Shown one piece after another: positions 1 to 8,352 of a DNA stretch of 64,000 bases. The stretch lies in assembly GCA_023404345.1 (NCBI GenBank), contig JAEYCB010000066.1, positions 1 through 64,000 on the forward strand. Reading direction: 5' to 3'. The notes beneath the pieces are model-generated. The model was given only the letters and a program-made list of their open reading frames with translations. It did no database searches and was not told the DNA's origin. Position 1 is the stretch's first letter, and every line of letters begins with the position of its first letter. The DNA is from Bacillota bacterium (lineage in GTDB: Bacteria > Bacillota > Clostridia > Christensenellales > Aristaeellaceae). Made by a program: the position numbers and the translations under genes.

Positions 1-546
1 GACAGGCCCTGCCTGGCAGCTTGAATCAGTGCGCCCCTGCGAGCATAAGTATGGGGCATCCTGTTGATTTTCACAAAATGCATGTCCGCCTATGTGAATC
101 CTGCCATTTATGCGGTGTTGCCTTAGATCTGTTGTGTCGGAAAAGCTCTGCCCCTGCGCTTTCAAGCGGATGACATAATCGCCATCAGCGGCATCTAGCG
201 GCACGTCTACGGCAAAGGTCACGGCATCGTTGGCCTGCTCGTTTTTGACGTGAACCACACTGACCTGACGGCCATCGGCGCTGAAGGAGCCTTCCCAGCC
301 CTCCGGGATTTCTTCCACCGAGAGGGTGATATCCTGCGAAACGCCGCTATAGTTGTCCAGACTCAGGGCAAAGGTCAGACTATCACCCGCCTTTACAGTC
401 ATGGCGGGATACTGGGTACTCAGTTCGATGTAAGGGTCAGCTGTCTTGCTTTCCACCGATTCAGCAGCGGCACAGGATACAAGCAGCATCATGGCCACCA
501 TTATGGCGGCCAGGCGGGTGAATGCTCGAGTGTTGCGGTCCTTCAT
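1..546 (-). CDS. N-terminal part of a putative lipoprotein with a NEW3-like domain (partial)
   Basis: The reading frame starts at an ATG at 546 behind AGGAG with an 8-base gap and stays open to the window edge. Residues 1-25 form a signal peptide ending in LVSC, which fits a lipobox, so the product is probably tethered outside the membrane. Residues 35-135 look like an immunoglobulin-type NEW3 domain (beta-rich, with VKAGDSLTF and IPEGWEGSF segments), as found in exported glycosidase-associated or ABC-associated proteins. After about residue 140 (position about 125 downward) the protein changes abruptly to a basic, His/Cys-containing stretch unlike the domain before it, which suggests that inserted DNA has interrupted the gene. 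Function is not known. Confidence 0.55.
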   Translation of the reverse strand, partial: MKDRNTRAFTRLAAIMVAMMLLVSCAAAESVESKTADPYIELSTQYPAMTVKAGDSLTFALSLDNYSGVSQDITLSVEEIPEGWEGSFSADGRQVSVVHVKNEQANDAVTFAVDVPLDAADGDYVIRLKAQGQSFSDTTDLRQHRINGRIHIGGHAFCENQQDAPYLCSQGRTDSSCQAGPV

Positions 547-570
547 TTGAATCACTCCTGGGTGGATGGT

Positions 571-1500
571 TGGGCTGAGAAGATAGCGATGAAAGCCACC
601 AAGCGTGACACCTATCAGGCCATGGAGGGCTTCATTCACAACCTGAACACCATGCACTCTCGCGCAGGTGCGCAAGTGCCGTTCTCCTCCATCAATTACG
701 GCATGGACACCAGCTGGGAAGGACGGCTCGTGATTGAGCAGTTGCTTCTCGCAACGGAAGCGGGTCTCGGCAATGGTGAAACGCCCATCTTCCCGATTCA
801 GATTTTCCGAGTCAAGGAGGGCGTGAACTACAACCCCGAAGACCCCAGTTATGACCTGTTCCGTCTGGCCATGCGCGTGAGTTCCAAGCGGCTGTTCCCG
901 AACTTCTCCTTCGTGGATGCACCGTTCAACCTGCAATACTACGACCCCGACCGTCCTGAAACTCAGGTGGCCTACATGGGTTGCCGCACGAGGGTTTTGG
1001 GCAATGTCTACGACCCCTCCCGTGAAATCAGCAATGGTCGCGGCAATCTGAGCTTCACTTCCATCAACCTGCCCCGCCTTGCTATCGTAGCCAAGGGCGA
1101 TGTGGACAAGTTCTTCGACCTGCTCACCGATATGCTGAACAAGGTCATGAAGCAGTTGCTTGACCGCTTCGAGGTGCAGAGCCGCAGGGTGGTTCGCAAC
1201 TTCCCCTTCCTGATGGGCGAGGGTGTGTGGATTGATTCTGACACCCTTGGTTCGGAAGATGAGATCGGAGAAGTGCTGAAACGCGGTACGCTGTCCATCG
1301 GCTTCATCGGCCTTGCCGAAACGCTGAAATCCCTTACGGGTAAGCATCACGGCGAGAGCGAGGAAGCGCAGGAGCTTGGTCAGTTCATCGTCTCCTATAT
1401 CCGCACCTTCTGTGATCGCAAGTCTAAGGAGCTTTCCATGAACGTCACCTGCCTTGCGACCCCTGCTGAAAGCCTTTCGGGTCGATTCGTGCGGATGGAT
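571..1500 (+). pseudogene. nrdD: Internal fragment of anaerobic ribonucleoside-triphosphate reductase
   Basis: The translation carries the central part of class III ribonucleotide reductase: the HNLNTMHSRAGAQVPFSS block, then NGETPIFPIQIFRVKEGVNY, LFPNFSFVDAPFN, YMGCRTRVLGNV and NLPRLA. The N-terminal ATP-cone region and the C-terminal zinc site and glycyl-radical loop are both absent. The frame enters from sequence antisense to the neighbouring lipoprotein gene and leaves after the ATPAESLSGRFVRMD segment into unrelated DNA at about 1500. Without the radical glycine this piece cannot be active, so I call it a truncated remnant. The protein-level sequence is intact within the fragment, so the truncation looks recent. 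Confidence 0.8.
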
Positions 1501-1969
1501 GGAGGATGTGAAGCCGTCTGAGCCTGTCGTGACTGAACCTGAGAAGGTGTACGCCTTTGGTGAACGCACTCTCAAGCATACCTCCCCCGACATGAAGGGC
1601 GAGGATGTGAAGGAACTGCAAAAGCGCCTGAACGCGCTGGGCTTTGACTGCGGAACGGCTGACGGTATCTTCGGCAGTAAGACCGAGAATGGCGTTATCG
1701 CGTTCCAGACGGCGGCAGGAATTGAGGTGGATGGGAAGTTCGGCAAGGAGTCTTTTGCGGCTCTGAGCGTCTATTCCACGCCTGAGAACGAGCCTGAGAG
1801 CGATGAGGCTCAGGGCTATGCAACCTATGTTGTCCAGAGAGGTGATACGCTCTGGAATCTCGCCAAGAAGCTGCTTGGCAGGGGCGGCAGATGGACGGAG
1901 ATCGCCGCTCTTAATAATATTTCGGGTACGATGATTCGTGACGGTCAGGTCTTGAAGATTCCCGCCTGA
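1499..1969 (+). pseudogene. C-terminal peptidoglycan-binding and LysM tail of a phage-type endolysin
   Basis: From about residue 20 of this frame there is a PG_binding_1 repeat (VKELQKRLNALGFDCGTADG, then FGSKTENGVIAFQTAAGIEVDG) followed at the C terminus by a LysM-like motif (YVVQRGDTLWNLAKKLLG, then NNISGTMIRDGQVLKI). Such tandems are the wall-binding tails of phage or prophage lysins, and no catalytic domain precedes them. An ATG at 1499 overlaps the nrdD remnant in another frame, so the upstream enzyme domain was lost at the same junction. It could be translated from that ATG as a stand-alone wall-binding protein, but no good ribosome site is seen. Confidence 0.65.
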
Positions 1970-1972
1970 AAT

Positions 1973-2006
1973 AGAAAAGAGGCTACGGATTAAACCGTAA
2001 CCTCTA
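1973..2006 (-). terminator. Terminator of the tRNA-Ala gene
   Basis: On the minus strand GAGGTTACGG, a TTTAAT loop and CCGTAGCCTC pair with one mismatch and run into CTTTTCTATTT. It lies about 55 bases past the tRNA 3' end. Confidence 0.7.
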
Positions 2007-2061
2007 TCGCAAACCCGAAGATGTTCTTCACGAAGAAGAAAGTGTTCGGATTTGCACCGTA

Positions 2062-2137
2062 TGGTGGAGCATAGGAGATTCGAACTCCTGACCCCAACAC
2101 TGCCAGTGTTGTGCGCTACCAACTGCGCTAATGCCCC
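2062..2137 (-). tRNA. tRNA-Ala (anticodon GGC)
   Basis: The minus strand folds as a full cloverleaf of 76 nt including an encoded CCA. The acceptor stem is GGGGCAT / ATGCTCC with a G3:U70 pair, the alanine identity element. The D arm holds AGTTGGTAG, the anticodon stem CAACA/TGTTG encloses loop CTGGCAG with anticodon GGC at its centre, and the T arm is AGGAG-TTCGAAT-CTCCT. Its 3' end faces the scar of phage-like and other gene fragments at 1-1969, the usual geometry for integrases that use the 3' end of a tRNA gene as target. Confidence 0.97.
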
Positions 2138-2154
2138 GCGTTTCAGCGAAAATT

Positions 2155-2183
2155 ATCATAGCATATTTCCGGTATCTTGTAAA
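2155..2183 (-). promoter_or_regulatory. Sigma-A promoter of tRNA-Ala
   Basis: On the minus strand TTTACA (2178-2183), a 17-base spacer and TATGAT (2155-2160), the -10 preceded by TGC as in extended -10 promoters. It ends 18 bases before the tRNA 5' end. Confidence 0.75.
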
Positions 2184-2251
2184 GCCCTTTTTTCAATTTT
2201 TATGCTGTTTTTTTTCGCGTCACTCAACAAGGCGGAGGTTCCACTTCCGGC

Positions 2252-2280
2252 TTGCATGTTTTTCCAACATCGAGTAGTAT
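2252..2280 (+). promoter_or_regulatory. Probable sigma-A promoter of the 2311 gene
   Basis: TTGCAT (2252-2257), a 17-base spacer and TAGTAT (2275-2280) stand about 30 bases before the start codon of the membrane protein gene. Confidence 0.5.
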
Positions 2281-2310
2281 AGAGGCAGCCTGATAAGGGG
2301 GGCTGCGTGA

Positions 2311-3999
2311 ATGGAGCGCTTTTTGAGAAAATGGACGCTATGGCTGCCACCGCTACTGGCGACGCTGTTTTTTCTGGTGTTGAGCCGCGTCACGTATTTC
2401 CGTTATGAAAATTCGGATGATTTTCTGATTGCTAGAACTTTTTTGGGGTTTGAGGGAGCGCAGCCGGTTCCGCCTCATTTATATCTGCATCCTGCGCTGG
2501 TATGGGTACTGAACGCGCTTTCAGCTGCCGTGCCGGGCGTAGCCTGGTTTGCGGCGATGCAGCTGGGAGCACTCTGGCTATCAGCGGCGGTAATTTGTTT
2601 CTGTTTGCTTCGCTGCGGGCAGGCTGCGCGCCTGCATCCGGCTGTTTGCGGCATAGCAGCTCTGCTGTTTCTGGGGGTATTTGCATCCTTTTTGTGTACA
2701 CGCCTGACATACACCACTACGTCTGCCTTTCTTGCAGCCGCGGCTTGTGCACTTCTGGTAGGTGCTGGAATTACTCGCAGACGGACCGGCGTGAGCGTGG
2801 CGCTGTCTTCAGTACTTTTGATGCTTAGTGGTATGCTTCGGGATACGTCCCTGCCTGCGTCCCTGTGCTTTTGGCTGTTGGCGCTGGCGTTTTTGTGCAT
2901 GCGCCTAACCGGAGCAGAAAAGCATGAGCGCCGGGCGCTCCTGTGGACGCTGGTGGTGGCGGCTTTTGTGGGAACGGCATTGATCGGGATGCGGTTTTGG
3001 GAAAAGTGCGAGTATGAGGCGTTTTTCGATTTCCATAGTGCTCGTACCGAACTGATGGACTATCACCCCGAATTATTGGAGAATGTGTCCCAGGAAACGC
3101 TGGATACGCTGGGATGGGATGCATCGGAGGCAGAATTGGTGCGCCAATGGTATTTTATGGACCAGAATATTACTGCTGATGCGCTGCGCTTCATTTGTGC
3201 CCAAGGCGTGCAGCCCTCTCTGATGGAACGGATCAAAGGTGTTTCTGACACGCTTTACACCTTTTTTGAGGAGAATCCCGCTTATCTGTTTTCCGTAGTG
3301 CTGTTGGTGTTGCTGGCAGCGCTTGCCTGCCTTGCTCCTCATGAAAGGACGGGACTGGTACGTCTGGTCGTGCTTGTAGCCCTGGGTCTGTTTGCAGCCA
3401 TGCTGGTCTACCTGGCTTGGAAAGGGCGATTCCTGGGTCGTGCGGTGGATTGTGCGCTATTGCCGGCGGCAGCTGTCACGGCCTGTCTGGCAATCGGCGG
3501 CGTGCCAGGGGCTTCCAGGCAGCGGGCCCGCATAGCCGCGCTGTGCCTGTGTGCGCTGATGCTCCTTCCTGTGGGAATGCAGCTGAAGCAGACGCTATAT
3601 ACACTCACCCGGCGACCAGATATCGTATCACCCACGCGTGAGGCGGACCTGGAAGCATATGCTTTGGAAAACCCGGACTGCCTCATTGTGCGCACACCGG
3701 ACCTGCTCCGCGATACCCGCCTGTTTCCGGATGTATCCGCGGGCGTTCCAACCAACACCATGATCTGGGGCGACTGGCTGTGCCGCACGCCGGGATGGAA
3801 TGCACAGCTTGCGCGCTTTGGCTTTGACCCGACAGGCTTCACTGCCGCTGATTTTTTAAGCGACGCGATTCTTTTTGTCACTGCGGATGACGAGCCGCCC
3901 CAGGCGCTCATGGATTACATTAGCCATGGCGTGGGGCGGCCCATAATTGCACAATTGGTCGGGACGCGCGGTGAACTACGGTTTTTTGCTTTTCGCTAG
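2311..3999 (+). CDS. Polytopic membrane protein, GT-C glycosyltransferase-like
   Basis: 562 residues with about 11-12 hydrophobic segments, a first membrane helix at residues 12-30, then an external loop with an acidic NSDDFLIAR motif at about 34-42. An acidic pair in the first external loop, many transmembrane helices and a soluble C-terminal part (about 430-562) are typical of GT-C enzymes, which move sugars from polyprenyl phosphates to surface acceptors. The acceptor cannot be told. The gene converges with, and overlaps by 4 bases, an LTA-synthase-like gene on the other strand, so a role in surface polymer or glycolipid glycosylation is a reasonable inference. A transporter-like protein of another fold remains possible. 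Confidence 0.6.
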   Translation: MERFLRKWTLWLPPLLATLFFLVLSRVTYFRYENSDDFLIARTFLGFEGAQPVPPHLYLHPALVWVLNALSAAVPGVAWFAAMQLGALWLSAAVICFCLLRCGQAARLHPAVCGIAALLFLGVFASFLCTRLTYTTTSAFLAAAACALLVGAGITRRRTGVSVALSSVLLMLSGMLRDTSLPASLCFWLLALAFLCMRLTGAEKHERRALLWTLVVAAFVGTALIGMRFWEKCEYEAFFDFHSARTELMDYHPELLENVSQETLDTLGWDASEAELVRQWYFMDQNITADALRFICAQGVQPSLMERIKGVSDTLYTFFEENPAYLFSVVLLVLLAALACLAPHERTGLVRLVVLVALGLFAAMLVYLAWKGRFLGRAVDCALLPAAAVTACLAIGGVPGASRQRARIAALCLCALMLLPVGMQLKQTLYTLTRRPDIVSPTREADLEAYALENPDCLIVRTPDLLRDTRLFPDVSAGVPTNTMIWGDWLCRTPGWNAQLARFGFDPTGFTAADFLSDAILFVTADDEPPQALMDYISHGVGRPIIAQLVGTRGELRFFAFR

Positions 4000-6332
4000 G
4001 GTTCAAAGGCGTACAGCGTAGCCCCAAGGTTCTCAAGCACTTCGTCTGGACTCTGTGTGGCGTCCAAATCATGTTTGCTGAGGACCACCCAGATATGGCC
4101 GTCGCTGTCTACGCTGTATTGTTGGGCCTGGGTCAGTCCGTAGGTGGGCTGTTTTTCCCAATGATTCCCCTCTGCCACGAGGGCTGTGCCGCCAGAAACA
4201 GGATATGTGTTTATGCTTTTATAAATCTCGTATCCTTGATACGAGCGACTCTGCACTAGCTCATAGTCTGTTTGCCATAGCGGATAGGCTTCATAGGTCA
4301 TAGGACTGCCAGCTTCAAGCAGTTCTCGGGCGTTAGCATAAATCAGGGTGTTGCTTTCGTTATAGCGCCTGTTTCCTATCAACAGCGCGCAACGCAGCGT
4401 CAGTGTTTGTTCCCCGTTCACGGCTACGCGCCCCATATCCCGTAGTACGCCGTTGATTTCCAGCTTGTACGCCTGATCAGGCACGTCAAGTTGAGGACGG
4501 AAGTAAACTTCACCGGCGATTTCTGCCACATCAAAACCTTCCAGCGTCATTTTCCCACCGATTTGAAAATCCGTGTTTTCCGGTGAAAGGCCTCCTTCGT
4601 CATAGGCATACTGCTGGCCGAATAGCGCATCATAGCTGAGCAAGTCGTAGACGGCTTCGCTTTCGGCTCCCGCCGTGAGCTCGCCGGGCGCAGGATCGCC
4701 TGCCGCTTCACGCAGCCTTTCCACATAAGCAAAGAAGGGATCATCATTCACGCCGGACAGCTTCAGCGTATAGGCGCCTAGCTGCCAGGAATACAGGTTG
4801 GTTTCACCCGGTGCAAAACTACCGTAGTTGCTCCAGATGAAGTAAGGGGTCAGGTGACCGGCATCGCCCGCTGTAGAAACGCCGATCTCCTGATAGACAT
4901 CCGCTCCCAGTGGCGGGATATGATCGCTGAAAAACACGACTACCGTAGGTTCGTCCAGACAACTGAGTTGATTGATGAACGATTCCAGTGCCGCGTCACT
5001 TTGCTCCAGGAGCCAGCAGTAATTGGTCAGAACGGCGGTAGAACGATCGCTTATCTCGTTAGAAAAAGGAGTTTGCGCGCCGTAGGTTATCCGAAAGTCA
5101 TCGTAGTCATAGCCGCCATGATTCTGCATGGTCAGGCAAAAGATGAAATCGCGTTCTTCCGTTTGCGAAAGCTGGCGCAAAATGGCGCGATAGTGCTCTT
5201 CGTCGCTGACGAACATCCCTTTCTTTTCAAAAGGGGTTACGGTGGTGTCCAGGGTGAAAAAGCTGTCAAAGCCCAGCATGCGCAGGTTGTGGTAGCGATT
5301 GTAGTACACGCCGTTATACCAGTGGATGGCCGTAGCCTCATAGCCCCGGTCCCTCAGAACGGAGGCCAGGCTGTTTACTGGTGGAAGACCCATCGAATAG
5401 GGATTGACTACGTATTGACTGCGAAGCCCTGTAAGCACTTCAAATTCCGTTTCGCTGGTGCCGCCGCCCAGCTTGGGCACATACAACCGGCCCCGCCGAC
5501 AGTTTTCGATCAGCCGGTTATAAAAAGGTGTCAGTTCCCGGTTCAGGTTCAGATATTGACTTAGCCACGCCTCGTCGGCAAAGCTTTCGCTGAGCACTAC
5601 AATGATGTTGGGCGGATCGTCCGCAACAGCTTGTGGCGCTTCTTCTATCAGGGCGCGGTATGCATCACGCACGCCCTGCTCGTCATAATCCAGGCGCATC
5701 AGTGACTTGCGGTGGTTTTCCATAGCGATGGCGGCAAACAGTGTACCATCGGTACGTGCCTGGTCTACCATATCATAGCGATCCCTTCCGTTTGCCAGCG
5801 AAAAGGTACACAGCGGCGGAAGGATCACCATCAGGCACGCACCCAGCAGTGGAAGCAGCACCCCGCTGCGCGAGCGGCCGCGTACCCATATCCATGTGGC
5901 AGCGAAAAGAACCGCAAAAATACCTGCCACTATGAAAATTTCCATGAAGTTAATATCCAGGGACAACCCTGTTGCCGCCTGCCGTGCATCCGAAAGCAAT
6001 GTTATATCGGAAAACAGCAAAGGTTCCATACGGTAATATATCTTGTAGCGGTTTGCAATGCCCAGCAGTGTGCACACCAGGCCCAATCCCAGCAAGCTGC
6101 ACAGTCGCGCACGCCTTGAGGGAATACCGCATATCAGAAGACAGGGGGCCGCATAAAGCACATAGTTTACAGCAAATAAAAGCGGCTGTGAAACGCCCCA
6201 GGCCAGTACGCTGCCCGCATCTCCACGAGAAAAACCTTCCAGTAGCCACAAAAGGCAAAGGGGAGCGGCACATGCCATCAGCCAATCGGCAAAGCGGTAG
6301 CCTCGTGGTAAAAGACGCCGCAAACCATTCAT
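3996..6332 (-). CDS. LTA synthase family protein (membrane sulfatase-fold phosphoglycerol transferase)
   Basis: 778 residues from an ATG at 6332 behind AAAGGAG (an upstream in-frame ATG at 6434 has no such site). Five N-terminal membrane helices (about 15-180) precede an extracellular alkaline-phosphatase/sulfatase-fold domain. Key residues fall where Staphylococcus LtaS has them: Glu249 in VLSESFAD, the Thr292 nucleophile in GGGTSETEFE, and Asp470-His471 in FFSDHIPP. The family transfers glycerol-phosphate from phosphatidylglycerol to teichoic-acid or glycan acceptors outside the membrane. About 200 extra residues follow the catalytic domain and may bind the acceptor. Whether the product is true type I LTA or another phosphoglycerol-decorated glycan is unknown. 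Confidence 0.85.
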   Translation of the reverse strand: MNGLRRLLPRGYRFADWLMACAAPLCLLWLLEGFSRGDAGSVLAWGVSQPLLFAVNYVLYAAPCLLICGIPSRRARLCSLLGLGLVCTLLGIANRYKIYYRMEPLLFSDITLLSDARQAATGLSLDINFMEIFIVAGIFAVLFAATWIWVRGRSRSGVLLPLLGACLMVILPPLCTFSLANGRDRYDMVDQARTDGTLFAAIAMENHRKSLMRLDYDEQGVRDAYRALIEEAPQAVADDPPNIIVVLSESFADEAWLSQYLNLNRELTPFYNRLIENCRRGRLYVPKLGGGTSETEFEVLTGLRSQYVVNPYSMGLPPVNSLASVLRDRGYEATAIHWYNGVYYNRYHNLRMLGFDSFFTLDTTVTPFEKKGMFVSDEEHYRAILRQLSQTEERDFIFCLTMQNHGGYDYDDFRITYGAQTPFSNEISDRSTAVLTNYCWLLEQSDAALESFINQLSCLDEPTVVVFFSDHIPPLGADVYQEIGVSTAGDAGHLTPYFIWSNYGSFAPGETNLYSWQLGAYTLKLSGVNDDPFFAYVERLREAAGDPAPGELTAGAESEAVYDLLSYDALFGQQYAYDEGGLSPENTDFQIGGKMTLEGFDVAEIAGEVYFRPQLDVPDQAYKLEINGVLRDMGRVAVNGEQTLTLRCALLIGNRRYNESNTLIYANARELLEAGSPMTYEAYPLWQTDYELVQSRSYQGYEIYKSINTYPVSGGTALVAEGNHWEKQPTYGLTQAQQYSVDSDGHIWVVLSKHDLDATQSPDEVLENLGATLYAFEP

Positions 6333-6447
6333 GCCTACATTCTCCTTTCTCTCGAGAGCCATTTGGGCGTATCGTAATATTTTATCACATCCTGCTTCAA
6401 TCGGGCAAGCAGGCCTGTGGTGAGAGGAAGACATATCCAGTTTTTGA

Positions 6448-6476
6448 TTGCGAATACCATATTCTTGTGGTATACT
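6448..6476 (+). promoter_or_regulatory. Promoter with an internal dyad, upstream of the NahK-like kinase
   Basis: TTGCGA (6448-6453), 17 bases, then TATACT (6471-6476). The spacer and the -10 form an inverted repeat ATACCA-N8-TGGTAT (6454-6473), placed so that a bound repressor would block RNA polymerase. A GC-rich hairpin (GCCGCG / CGCGGC) follows in the leader at about 6520-6550. Confidence 0.55.
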
Positions 6477-6582
6477 TCAATCACAAATTAAGCCGTTCAT
6501 ACCCGTCCCTGTCTGAGGCGGATCCGCCGCGGGCAGTTGCTCGCGGCAGCGCAGCATGGAACGGCACAAAGGGGAAAAAATC

Positions 6583-7689
6583 ATGGAAAAATTAATGAAA
6601 CGAGCCCTTGATATCGCGCATCTCTTCGATGTTCCCCGCGGGGAAATGATTTGCGAGCCTTATGGTACCGGGCATATTAACGATACATTCTGCCTGACAG
6701 TGCATCCATGGACGGGCGCGGCGAAACGATATATTTTGCAAAGGGTCAACCGCTATGTGTTCCCTGAACCTGAACCTATGATGAGAAATATCCAGCGTGT
6801 AACCCACTATTTGCGCGGAGTGATCGCCCGCGAAGGGGGTGACCCTGCGCGTGAAACCCTTACGCTGGTCAGGGCAATGGACGGCCGCCCCTGGATCACG
6901 GACGCTTCCGGCGACCTGTGGAGAGTCTATTTGTTCATTGAGGGAACTGTTTCGACTGATATGCCGCACAGCCCGGAGATGTTTGCTTCGGCCGGTGAGG
7001 CTTTCGGACGCTTCCAGCGCCAACTGGGGGGATTTAACGCTGCTACGTTGCATCCTACGCTGCCTGATTTTCACAATACGCCGGCTCGCCTGCAGCAACT
7101 GACCAATGCCATCGGGGCTGATGCGGCGGGCAGGCGGCCCCAGGTGGGGGAGGAAATCGCCTTCTGCATGGCGCGAGCTGCCCAGACAGATGCTTTGCTT
7201 CGCGAACTGGAAGCAGGCAATGTGCCGCTGCGGGTGACGCATAACGATACCAAGATGGATAACGTCCTTTTGGATGGAAAAACAGGGCGCGGCGTGTGCG
7301 TGATCGACCTGGATACAGTAATGCCTGGCTTGAGCGCATGGGATTTTGGGGACGCAGTTCGAACCGGTGCAAATACCGCCGCTGAGGATGAGCAAGACTT
7401 AAGCCGGGTAGAGTTTTCTCTGCCGATGTTCAAGGCCTATGTGGGTGGTTATCTGCGTGGCTTGGGTGGAGAATTGACGCGTCGTGAACTGGAGCTGCTA
7501 CCGCTGGGAGCAAAGCTGATGACGCTGGAATGCGGTATGCGCTTTCTGGCCGATCATCTCAACGGAGACCGCTATTTCCATATTCACCGGGAGGGCCACA
7601 ATTTGGACCGCGCCCGCACGCAATTTCGCTTGGTGGAATGTATGGAGCACAACTGGGACGCCATGGCGGAGATCGTCAAAAACGCCTGA
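6583..7689 (+). CDS. Aminoglycoside-phosphotransferase-fold sugar kinase, N-acetylhexosamine 1-kinase-like
   Basis: 368 residues from an ATG at 6583 behind AAAGGGG; an in-frame ATG 27 bases upstream is less well placed. The N-terminal nucleotide loop reads YGTGHINDTF, the catalytic loop THNDTKMDN has its Asp at 222, and the metal-binding loop VIDLDTVMPG has Asp242. This HINDTF / HNDTK / DLDTVMPG set is characteristic of NahK (LnpB), which phosphorylates GlcNAc or GalNAc at C1 with ATP in the galacto-N-biose/lacto-N-biose pathway. A GH112 phosphorylase that would supply the amino sugar lies 17 kb away on the same strand, not in the same operon. Other small-molecule kinases of the APH family are the alternative. 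Confidence 0.7.
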   Translation: MEKLMKRALDIAHLFDVPRGEMICEPYGTGHINDTFCLTVHPWTGAAKRYILQRVNRYVFPEPEPMMRNIQRVTHYLRGVIAREGGDPARETLTLVRAMDGRPWITDASGDLWRVYLFIEGTVSTDMPHSPEMFASAGEAFGRFQRQLGGFNAATLHPTLPDFHNTPARLQQLTNAIGADAAGRRPQVGEEIAFCMARAAQTDALLRELEAGNVPLRVTHNDTKMDNVLLDGKTGRGVCVIDLDTVMPGLSAWDFGDAVRTGANTAAEDEQDLSRVEFSLPMFKAYVGGYLRGLGGELTRRELELLPLGAKLMTLECGMRFLADHLNGDRYFHIHREGHNLDRARTQFRLVECMEHNWDAMAEIVKNA

Positions 7690-7698
7690 TGTGGCTAT

Positions 7699-7751
7699 AA
7701 AAGGACCAGGGCGCATGGCTTGCATTTGTCGCCGCGTGCCCTGGTCCCTTT
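7699..7751. terminator. Bidirectional terminator between convergent genes
   Basis: GGACCAGGGC (7703-7712) pairs with GCCCTGGTCC (7738-7747); A-rich sequence on the left and CTTTAT on the right allow use from both sides. Confidence 0.7.
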
Positions 7752-7758
7752 ATGTTTT

Positions 7759-8352
7759 TCAGGTGTGAAACTTCTTTCGGATTTCCAACCAAAGCGGCTC
7801 GCGGAATAGCAGAAAGCTCAGCAAAAGCAGCCCCAGGCTTACCCCGCCTACCACGATCATGGGCCAGTCCAGACGCTTTAGGCCCACCAGTGACAAAAGC
7901 GTGCCCACCAACCCAATCAGAATCAGCTCAAACAGAGGAAGAAAGTCGCGTTTGCGTTTGTGAAAAAACAGCAGAAAATAACCGCCTGTCACAATCAGCT
8001 CTCCGAAAAATACGATGGGTACCACAAAGCCACTCCAACCGCCACCCAGTATGCTGTCCAGCAAAAACAGGTACAGGCATACTGCCAGCGCAGTATCGCA
8101 CAGCTTTTTGATGGGCGTTGCCTCGACCTGCGGCTGGTAAATGAGAACCACCCAGGCCGTCATTAGCCCACCGATGACGATCAGGCTCCATGCGGGGCCA
8201 TGCGTCAGCAGATTGATAATCAGGCACAGGTAGCCTGCCAGCACAAATACGCTGCGCCACAGGGCCTGCCGGTTACGCCGCCAGAAGGACTGCGGTGTAT
8301 TGGGGGGATAAGTGATATGCACATGCATAGCCGGTGAATTTTCATGAGTCAT
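7759..8352 (-). CDS. DUF6320-like membrane protein
   Basis: 197 residues with six or so hydrophobic segments after a polar N terminus; I associate it with DUF6320, a family of unknown function often encoded next to a condensation-fold alcohol acetyltransferase-like protein, as here. Start at 8352 has GGAGGG upstream and overlaps the stop of the preceding gene by 4 bases, so the two are translationally coupled. It is the last gene of the operon beginning with the MoxR ATPase at 14616. A role as membrane partner of the acetyltransferase is inferred only from the pairing. Confidence 0.6.
   Translation of the reverse strand: MTHENSPAMHVHITYPPNTPQSFWRRNRQALWRSVFVLAGYLCLIINLLTHGPAWSLIVIGGLMTAWVVLIYQPQVEATPIKKLCDTALAVCLYLFLLDSILGGGWSGFVVPIVFFGELIVTGGYFLLFFHKRKRDFLPLFELILIGLVGTLLSLVGLKRLDWPMIVVGGVSLGLLLLSFLLFREPLWLEIRKKFHT

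Noticed and set aside
571..1969. NrdD-endolysin fusion as a real gene
   Set aside because: The two parts are in different frames and each lacks essential ends; they are separate remnants.
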